From contig JASEGF010000087.1 of NCBI GenBank assembly GCA_030017935.1, positions 1 through 8,306 of the forward strand: DNA of 8,306 bases, read 5' to 3'. Made by a program: the position numbers and the translations under genes. This DNA is from Bacteroidales bacterium (GTDB lineage: Bacteria; Bacteroidota; Bacteroidia; Bacteroidales; DTU049). Position 1 is the stretch's first letter; each line of letters opens with the position of its first letter. Positions 1 to 7,700 of the stretch are shown here, one piece after another. The notes below the pieces were generated by a model, which ran no database searches, was not told where the DNA came from, and worked only from the letters and a program-made list of their open reading frames with translations.

Positions 1-31
1 TTATTGTGTTTTTAGAAGACGACTAAATATT
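1..31. other. Non-coding edge beyond the terminator
   Basis: Thirty-one bases remain past the terminator's T tract. Two plus-strand frames are open from the edge to stops at 24-26 and 44-46, so the tail of a convergent gene could end here, but the fragment is too short to support one. I see no promoter. Confidence 0.3.
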
Positions 32-76
32 AAAAAAATAAAATAAAAAAGAGCTACTTTTGATATTAGCTCTTTT
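32..76 (-). terminator. Intrinsic terminator of the rpoB-rpoC-DUF3467 operon
   Basis: On the minus strand a perfect 10-bp stem AAAAGAGCTA / TAGCTCTTTT (76-67 paired with 56-47) encloses a 10-base loop and runs straight into a T-rich tail (46-32, 13 T in 15 bases). It begins 25 bases after the stop codon of the DUF3467 gene. The stem has only four G-C pairs, weak by E. coli standards but reasonable in this AT-rich genome. On the plus strand the stem is followed by only four T, counting the stem's own, so it would work less well in that direction. It marks the end of the operon; no promoter is visible between the genes. Confidence 0.85.
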
Positions 77-101
77 AATAGATATAATTAAAATAAATTT
101 T

Positions 102-413
102 TTATGCTTCGCCGTAGAAATTAGTATTTATATTAGGCATTTTGTGCTCATGTTCTATAATCTCACCAAAACTATTTTCATAACGTTGTATATTATCTGA
201 TAAGGCTCTAAGAAGTTTTTTAGCATGTTGTGGAGTACAAATAATTCTACTTTTCACTTTTGCATCTGAAACTCCTGGCACTAATGACAGAAAATCTATT
301 ACGAATTCATCAGGAGAATGTGAAATAATAGCTAAATTAGAATAAATACCATCAGCTATCTCTGGTGGTAAGAAAACATTTATTTGATTTTCTTTTTTAT
401 CTTTTTCGCTCAT
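102..413 (-). CDS. DUF3467 family protein, third gene of the rpoBC operon
   Basis: Small soluble protein of 103 residues, recognised as the DUF3467 family found directly downstream of rpoC in many Bacteroidota. The biochemical function is unknown to me. The N-terminus is charged (MSEKDKKENQ). The recognisable core is GIYSNLAIISHSPDEFVIDF at residues 22-41, then VPG, a basic KVKSRII strand (52-58), and a TPQHAKKLLRALSDNIQRYE helix (60-79) followed by GEI. The C-terminal tail is polar and likely flexible. There is no signal peptide, membrane segment or metal-binding Cys cluster (one Cys, residue 59). The ATG at 413 lies 4 bases after the rpoC stop, so translation is probably coupled, and the next element downstream is a terminator. 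Co-transcription with the polymerase core suggests a role around RNA polymerase, assembly or transcription, but this is inference from position only. The alternation of strands and a helix is a reading of the sequence, not a predicted structure. Confidence 0.93.
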   Translation of the reverse strand: MSEKDKKENQINVFLPPEIADGIYSNLAIISHSPDEFVIDFLSLVPGVSDAKVKSRIICTPQHAKKLLRALSDNIQRYENSFGEIIEHEHKMPNINTNFYGEA

Positions 414-417
414 AATT

Positions 418-3400
418 TTATTGATTTTGTAATTCTTTTTTTGATTCTATTAAAGCCTCGTATTCATCCATAGAGCCAACAATCAAGTTATCATATTGAC
501 GAATACCTGTACCAGCTGGTATTAGATGACCAACAATAACATTTTCTTTAAGGCCTTGTAAATTATCTTTAGTAGCTTTCACAGAAGCATTAGTCAACAC
601 TTTAACCGTTTCTTGGAAAGAGGCAGCAGACAATACACTTTGTGTTTGCAAAGCAGCTCTAGTAATTGACTGTAAAACCTGTTTAGCAGTAGCAGGCTGC
701 GCATCTCTAGCTTGTACTAGATTCATATCTCTACGTTTAAGTACAGAATTAATATCTCTAAGTTGTCTAGCTGTAACTAGCATACCAGGACGCAAATCAC
801 TATCACCAGGATCAGTTACTACTTTCATACTAAATACCTTATCATTCTCATCATTAAAAATAAATCTATCTATTAATTCTCCTTCTAAGAATCTAGTATC
901 GCCAGGATCAACGATTTCAACTTTCTGCATCATTTGTTTAACAATAACTTCGAAATGTTTATCATTGATTTTAACACCTTGCAAACGATAGACTTCTTGA
1001 ATTTCATTAACAAGGTATTCCTGCACTTTAGTAGGACCTTTAATAGCCAATATATCTAATGGAGAGATAGGACCATCTGAAAGTGGAGTACCAGCTTTAA
1101 CAAAATCTCCCTCTTGAGCTAGAATTTGTTTAGTAATAGCAATCAAATAATGTCTTTCCTCACCAGTTTTAGAAGTTATTATAACTTCTTTATTTCCTTT
1201 TTTAAGTTTAGAACCGAAACTAACTATACCATCAATTTCAGCAACAACAGCCGGATCTATTGGGGATCTAGCTTCAAATAACTCTTGTACACGTGGCAAA
1301 CCACCTGTAATATCACTAGCTTTACCTACTACACGTGGTATTTTTGCTATATTATCACCAGCTTTTATTAATTGCCCATCATCTACGAGAATATTTGCCC
1401 CAACAGGTAAATCATAAACTTTTAAAACATCACCTACTGCAGAAGTAATTAATATTTGTGGAATTTTCCCTCTCTGTTTAGAATCAATGATTATCCTATC
1501 CTTATGTCCAGTATTTTCATCTATTTCATATTTAAAAGTAACGTTTTCAATAACATCATTATATACCACTTTACCCGCAACCTCACTTACAATTAAAGAA
1601 TTATATGCATCCCATTCACAGATAATTTCTCCTTTTTTTACTAGCTCACCTTCTAATTTATAAAGTTTAGAGCCAAAAGGTACATTAGAAGATTGCATAA
1701 TAGTCATTGTATTAGGATCTAGTAAATGCACTTCAGCGGAACGCCCCATGACAATATAGTAATTATTATTAGCATTATTATCATACTCTAAATATCTAAG
1801 TTCATCAAAATGAACAATTCCATCATTTTTAGCAATAATTTTACTTTCTATACCCACATTACCTACTGCACCACCAATATGGAAAGTACGTAATGTAAGC
1901 TGAGTACCAGGTTCACCAATAGATTGTGCTGCTATCACACCAACAGCCTCTCCCATATTCACTAATTTACCTATAGCCAAGTTTCTACCATAGCATTTAG
2001 CACATACGCCGTGTCTAGATTCGCAGGTGAGTACTGAGCGAATTTCAACTTCAGTAATACCAGCATCAATTATTGCTTGGGCTTTATCTTCAGTAATTTC
2101 TTCTCCTTCATGAACAATAATTTCACCAGTTATAGGCTTTTGTATATCGTGCAGAGAAACTCTACCTAAAATACGATCATATAAAGATTCAACGATTTCG
2201 TCACCATTACGTAGATCACTAACTACTAATCCACGTAAAGTACCGCAATCATCTTCAGTAACAATGACATCTTGAGCAACATCAACTAATCTACGAGTTA
2301 GATAACCAGCATCTGCAGTTTTAAGAGCAGTATCTGCTAAACCTTTTCTAGCACCGTGAGATGAAATAAAGTATTCAAGCATTGACAAGCCTTCTTTGAA
2401 ATTTGCTATAATAGGATTTTCAATAATTTCTGAGCTAGCAGTAGCACTTTTTTGTGGTTTAGCCATCAATCCACGCATACCACATAGCTGACGTATCTGC
2501 TCTTTAGAACCTCTAGCACCTGAATCTAGCATCATATAAACAGGATTAAAACCTTGTTTATCATTAGCTATTTGCTTAATTAATATTTGAGTTAATTTAG
2601 CATTAGCATGCGTCCATGTGTCAATTACTTGATTATATCGCTCATTATTAGTAATTAAGCCCATATTATAATTTGCCATTATCTCATCTACCTCTTCTTT
2701 AGCTTCATTGATAATATCAACTTTTTCTTCTGGTATTATTAAATCTCCTAAATTAAAAGATAATCCACCTTTGAATGCTATTTGATAACCTAAATGTTTA
2801 ACGTCATCTAGAAATTGAGTAGTTACAACATTATTTGTAGCTTTTAAAACATCAGCTATAATGTCTCTAATAATACTTTTAGTAATAACTTTATTTATAA
2901 AACCAAGCTCTTCAGGAACGATTTCATTAAAAATTATTCTACCAATAGTGGTTTCTATAAGAGATGGATTGCCATTTTTATCGTTAATCAACACTTTCAC
3001 TCCAGCATGCATATCTACCTTTCCTTCATTATAAGCCAATAAAGCTTCTTCTTTAGAATAGAATATTTTGCCTTCACCGTGTACTATGTGTTCTGGTGTA
3101 CTTTTACGTTCTTTTGTTAAATAATATAATCCAAGGACCATATCTTGAGATGGAACAGCAATAGGAGCACCATTAGCTGGATTTAGAATATTATGTGTTG
3201 CAAGCATTAATATTTGAGCTTCTGCCACAGCTTCATTGCCAAGAGGTACGTGTACAGCCATTTGATCACCATCAAAGTCTGCATTAAAAGCAGCACACAC
3301 TAATGGATGCAATTGTATTGCTCTACCCTCAATCATTTTAGGTTGAAAAGCTTGAATACTCAATCTATGCAATGTAGGAGCACGATTTAGCAAAACTGGA

Positions 3401-4695
3401 TGACCTTTCAACACATTTTCTAATATTTCCCAAATAACTTGGTCTTTTCTTTCAATAATTTTTTTAGCAGATTTCACAGTTTTTACAATGCCGCGCTCTA
3501 AAAGATGACGAATAATAAAAGGTTTAAAAAGTTCAGCAGCCATTTCCTTTGGTAAACCAACCTCATTCATTTTAAGTTCTGGACCTACGACGATTACAGA
3601 ACGGCCAGAATAATCTACACGTTTACCTAAAAGATTTTGTCTAAAGCGTCCTTGTTTACCTTTCAGGCTATCACTTAGAGATTTTAAAGGTCTATTAAGA
3701 GATGAACCAGTAACAGCTACTTTACGAGTATTATCAAACAAAGAATCAACAGCTTCCTGTAGCATACGTTTTTCGTTACGTAGTATCACATCAGGAGCTT
3801 TAATATCTACTAATCTTTTTAATCTATTATTACGGATAATGACTCTACGATAAAGTTCATTCAAATCACTAGAAGCAAACCTACCACCATCTAAAGGTAC
3901 TAAAGGTCTAAGATCTGGAGGAATGACTGGTAAAATTTTTAGAATCATCCATTCTGGACGATTTTTAATATGTGTCTGAGCTTCACGAAAATCTTCAACT
4001 ACTTGTAATCTTTTTAAAAGATCCGATTTCCTTTGTTGAGATGTTTCGTGACTAGCTCTATCACGCAGTGTATAAGACAGCTCATCTAGATCTAGTTCTG
4101 ATAATAAATACAGTAAAGCTTCACCACCCATTTTAGCAATAAACTTATCAGGATTATCATCAGATAATTGCTGATTTTCTATTGGGATATTTTCTACAAT
4201 ATTGAAATACTCTTCTTCGCTAAGGAAATCAAGTTTATTAATGTTTTCTTTAGCCATAATACCAGGATTGATGACTACGTATTTTTCATAATAAACAACA
4301 TTATTGATTTGTTTAGTATTAAAGCCAAGAAGAGCACCTATTTTATTAGGATTAGAGCGGAAATACCATGTATGAGCTACAGGTACAGACAATTGAATAT
4401 GTCCCATGCGTTCGCGTCTAACTTTTTTTTCAGTAACTTCTACACCACATCTATCACAAACAATACCTTTATAGCGAATACGCTTATATTTACCACAAGC
4501 ACACTCATAGTCTTTCACAGGACCGAAAATACGTTCACAAAACAAACCATCTCTCTCTGGTTTATAGGTACGATAGTTAATAGTTTCTGGTCTAGTCACT
4601 TCCCCATGAGACATAGCCAGAATATCATCAGGAGATGCTATACTGATAATTATACTTGAAAAATTTGTGGGGATTGAATCACTTTTAAATGCCAT
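418..4695 (-). CDS. rpoC: RNA polymerase beta' subunit, complete
   Basis: Beta' subunit of RNA polymerase, which carries the catalytic magnesium site. From the ATG at 4695 it is 1425 residues, the normal Bacteroidota size (E. coli 1407). I chose this start because family members begin MAF- or MAR- shortly before the NF..I.I..ASP block. An in-frame TTG at 4716 would add seven residues and overlap the rpoB stop, which looks unlikely. Landmarks: first zinc site C65, C67, C80, C83; NYRTYKPERDGLFCERIFGP; lid/rudder LLGKRVDYSGRS; catalytic NADFDGDQM with Asp473, 475 and 477; bridge helix around HGARKGLADTALKTADAGYLTRR (His780 onward); second zinc site C817, C891, C898, C901; trigger loop LRTFHIGG with Arg936 and His939; an insertion of about 185 residues inside the trigger loop (about 943-1127), at the site of E. 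coli SI3; DITGGLPRVQELFEAR; and the C-terminal AASFQET...LKENVIVGHLIPAGTG. All catalytic and zinc residues are present. There is no Shine-Dalgarno; the start is preceded by an A-rich stretch, as is common in Bacteroidota. It lies in an operon with rpoB and the DUF3467 gene. Confidence 0.99.
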   Translation of the reverse strand: MAFKSDSIPTNFSSIIISIASPDDILAMSHGEVTRPETINYRTYKPERDGLFCERIFGPVKDYECACGKYKRIRYKGIVCDRCGVEVTEKKVRRERMGHIQLSVPVAHTWYFRSNPNKIGALLGFNTKQINNVVYYEKYVVINPGIMAKENINKLDFLSEEEYFNIVENIPIENQQLSDDNPDKFIAKMGGEALLYLLSELDLDELSYTLRDRASHETSQQRKSDLLKRLQVVEDFREAQTHIKNRPEWMILKILPVIPPDLRPLVPLDGGRFASSDLNELYRRVIIRNNRLKRLVDIKAPDVILRNEKRMLQEAVDSLFDNTRKVAVTGSSLNRPLKSLSDSLKGKQGRFRQNLLGKRVDYSGRSVIVVGPELKMNEVGLPKEMAAELFKPFIIRHLLERGIVKTVKSAKKIIERKDQVIWEILENVLKGHPVLLNRAPTLHRLSIQAFQPKMIEGRAIQLHPLVCAAFNADFDGDQMAVHVPLGNEAVAEAQILMLATHNILNPANGAPIAVPSQDMVLGLYYLTKERKSTPEHIVHGEGKIFYSKEEALLAYNEGKVDMHAGVKVLINDKNGNPSLIETTIGRIIFNEIVPEELGFINKVITKSIIRDIIADVLKATNNVVTTQFLDDVKHLGYQIAFKGGLSFNLGDLIIPEEKVDIINEAKEEVDEIMANYNMGLITNNERYNQVIDTWTHANAKLTQILIKQIANDKQGFNPVYMMLDSGARGSKEQIRQLCGMRGLMAKPQKSATASSEIIENPIIANFKEGLSMLEYFISSHGARKGLADTALKTADAGYLTRRLVDVAQDVIVTEDDCGTLRGLVVSDLRNGDEIVESLYDRILGRVSLHDIQKPITGEIIVHEGEEITEDKAQAIIDAGITEVEIRSVLTCESRHGVCAKCYGRNLAIGKLVNMGEAVGVIAAQSIGEPGTQLTLRTFHIGGAVGNVGIESKIIAKNDGIVHFDELRYLEYDNNANNNYYIVMGRSAEVHLLDPNTMTIMQSSNVPFGSKLYKLEGELVKKGEIICEWDAYNSLIVSEVAGKVVYNDVIENVTFKYEIDENTGHKDRIIIDSKQRGKIPQILITSAVGDVLKVYDLPVGANILVDDGQLIKAGDNIAKIPRVVGKASDITGGLPRVQELFEARSPIDPAVVAEIDGIVSFGSKLKKGNKEVIITSKTGEERHYLIAITKQILAQEGDFVKAGTPLSDGPISPLDILAIKGPTKVQEYLVNEIQEVYRLQGVKINDKHFEVIVKQMMQKVEIVDPGDTRFLEGELIDRFIFNDENDKVFSMKVVTDPGDSDLRPGMLVTARQLRDINSVLKRRDMNLVQARDAQPATAKQVLQSITRAALQTQSVLSAASFQETVKVLTNASVKATKDNLQGLKENVIVGHLIPAGTGIRQYDNLIVGSMDEYEALIESKKELQNQ

Positions 4696-4705
4696 ATTTT
4701 TTAAA

Positions 4706-7700
4706 CTATTCTTCAAATGTTATTTTTAAACCTAACCCACGAAGTTCGTGGACTAATACATTAAATGACTCAGGAATACCTGGTTCAGGTAAATTATTTC
4801 CTTTAACAATAGCTTCATAAGCTTTTGCTCTACCAGTTACATCGTCACTTTTCACAGTCAAAATTTCACGTAATATATGTGAAGCTCCAAAAGCTTCCAA
4901 GGACCAAACTTCCATTTCACCAAAACGTTGACCACCGAAGTGTGATTTACCACCAAGAGGTTGTTGAGTAATTAGAGAATAAGGGCCTATAGATCTAGCA
5001 TGCATTTTATCATCTACTAGGTGATGTAGCTTCATCATATAAATAATACCAACTGTAGTAGGTTGATCAAAACGATCTCCTGTGCCACCATCATATAAAT
5101 ATACTTGTCCATTATCAGGTAAACCAGCTTTTCTAATATATTCATTAGTTTCTTCTATAGTTGCTCCATCAAAAATAGGTGTAGCGAAATGTACGCCAAG
5201 TTTTTTGCCAGCCCAGCCTAATACAGTTTCATAAATCTGTCCCAAGTTCATACGGCTAGGCACACCTAGTGGATTAAGGACCACATCTACAGGAGTACCA
5301 TCTGCTAGGAATGGCATATCGGCCTCTGGTACTATTTTAGCAACTATACCTTTATTACCATGGCGACCCGCCATTTTATCACCAACTTTTAGTTTACGTT
5401 TGGTTGCTATATATACTTTGGCTAATTTTACTATTCCTGATGGTAGGTCATCTCCAACGCTTAAAGTATATTTTTGTCTTTGTAGTTTGCCATAAATATC
5501 TTTATATTTTATTTCATAATTATGGAGTACTTGTTTTATAAGTTTATTTTTTTCATTATCTGAGGTCCAATTTTCAGGATTAATATCCAAATAATTTTCA
5601 ATACGTTGCAATAATTTAGCAGAAAATTTCTCACCTTTAGCTATTAATTCTACTTTATATTTATTAAATACACCATTAGAAACTGTCCCTTCAGTAATAG
5701 AAATAAGCTTTTTAATTAATTTATCTCTAAGAGCGCTTGCTTCTTTTTCGAATTCTGCATCAGCTTTTTCTACGAGATGTTTTTCTTTTTCTTTTTCTTT
5801 TTTATTTTTTGAAAGTCTAGAGAATAATTTAGTGTCAATAACAGTACCAGCAGAACCTGGAGGAGTTTTCAGAGAAGCGTCTTTCACATCACCAGCTTTG
5901 TCGCCAAAGATAGCTCGTAATAATCTCTCTTCTGGAGTAGGATCAGTTTCACCTTTAGGAGTAATTTTACCAATTAAAATATCACCTTCAGTAACTTCGG
6001 CGCCTATTCTAATAATACCATTATTATCCAAATCTTTAGTAGCTTCTATGCTTACGTTTGGTATATCATTTGTCAATTCTTCGATACCTCTTTTAGTTTC
6101 ACGCACTTCAGTAGAAAATTCTTCTATATGTAGCGAAGTAAATAGATCTTCTTTCAAAACACGTTCAGAGATTACAATAGCATCTTCATAGTTATAACCT
6201 TTCCAAGGCATAAATGCTACTAAAAGATTTCTTCCGAGAGCTAATTCACCATCTTTAGTAGCGAAACCTTCACAAAGAACTTGTCCTTTTTTTACTTTAT
6301 CACCTTTTCTCACTATAGGTATCAAATTAATTATAGTGTTTTGATTAGTTCTAAGGAATTTAGTGAGTTCATAAGTAGTAGAATCATCATTAAAAGAAGC
6401 TAATTTAGCATTTTTATCCAAGTCATATTTAATTATTATTTTTTTAGCATCGACATATTCTACTACGCCATCATATTCAGCGTTAATAAGAACACGAGAG
6501 CTCTCGGCCACTTTACTTTCTATACCTGTAGCTACAATAGGAACTTCTGGATTAAGGAGTGGAACAGCTTGACGCATCATGTTTGATCCCATAAGTGCAC
6601 GGTTAGCGTCATCATTTTCCAAAAATGGAATTAAAGAAGCAGATACTGAAGCTATTTGGTTAGTAGCCACATCCATAAAGTTTATTTGTTCACGAGGTAC
6701 AACAGGAAAATCTGCACTATAACGGCACATCAATTGTTCTTCTACTATTAATCCATTTTTATCTAATAATGTATTAGCAGGAGCAATGTAGTAAAATTCT
6801 TCATCTTCAGCACTCAAATAAATAGGCTCTTCATCCATTTGCACCACACCATTGATAACTCGACGATATGGAGTTTCTATGAAACCTAGATCATTAATAC
6901 GAGAATAAACTGTTAGTGAATTAATCAATCCAATATTTGGACCTTCGGGGGTTTCTATTGGGCAGAGACGGCCATAATGAGTATAATGAACATCACGCAC
7001 TTCGAAACCAGCTCGTTCACGTGTTAGACCACCAGGACCTAAAGCACTAATACGACGTTTATGAGTAAGCTCTGAAAGTGGGTTTGTTTGATCTAACAAT
7101 TGAGATAATTGATTTGTGCCAAAAAATGTATTAATAACAGAAGACAAAGCTTTAGCATTAATCAAATCAATAGGTTTAAACACCTCATTATCTCTCACGT
7201 TCATACGTTCTCTAATAGTTCTAGCCATACGTGCTAAACCTACACCAAATTGCATATACAATTGTTCACCAACTGTACGAACACGTCTATTGCTTAAATG
7301 GTCTATGTCATCGACATCTGTTTTGTTATTTATTAAATTTATTAAATATTTTATGATGTCGATGATATCTTGATGCGTTAATACACGTTGATTAATATCT
7401 ACTGTATCTCTTTCTAGTTTTTTATTAATTTTAAAACGACCGACCTCACCCAGATCATATTTTTTATCTGAAAAGAAAAGCTTATCAATGATTTGCAAAG
7501 CAGTTTCTTTGTCAGGAGGTTCAGCATTACGTAGCTGTCTATAAATATATTCTAATGCTTCTCGTTGATTATTTGCTGGATCTTTTTGTAGAGTATTAAA
7601 TAATACTGAATAATCATCAGTATTAATGTCATCTCTATGAAAAAGGATAGTTTCTGCATTAGATTTCAAAATTATTGGAATATGAAATTCCTCAATGATA

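Noticed and set aside
1..46. Possible C-terminus of a convergent plus-strand gene
   Set aside because: Two different frames are open from the edge to stops at 24-26 and 44-46. Fewer than 16 codons are visible and none is recognisable, so no gene can be claimed.
1861..1920. Leu935 in the trigger loop in place of E. coli Met932
   Set aside because: From memory, LTLRTFH is the usual form in Bacteroidota, so this is not unusual; Arg936 and His939 are kept.
4168..4659. Plus-strand open frame of 163 codons opposite the 5' part of rpoC
   Set aside because: It lies wholly antisense to highly conserved rpoC sequence, and its translation is a low-complexity Phe/Ile/Asn/Ser mix with no recognisable family. 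It is an antisense shadow.
5832..6191. Plus-strand open frame of 119 codons opposite rpoB
   Set aside because: It is antisense to the conserved NYEDAI-to-flap region; its Ser/Val-rich translation mirrors the beta codons and matches nothing known.
6495..6506. Perfect 12-bp palindrome CGAGAGCTCTCG
   Set aside because: It sits inside rpoB and encodes part of AESSRV. It has no loop or T tract, no second copy was noticed, and it could easily arise by chance in 8 kb.
7116..7373. Plus-strand open frame of 85 codons opposite rpoB
   Set aside because: It is antisense to conserved beta sequence, and no promoter or family resemblance is seen.
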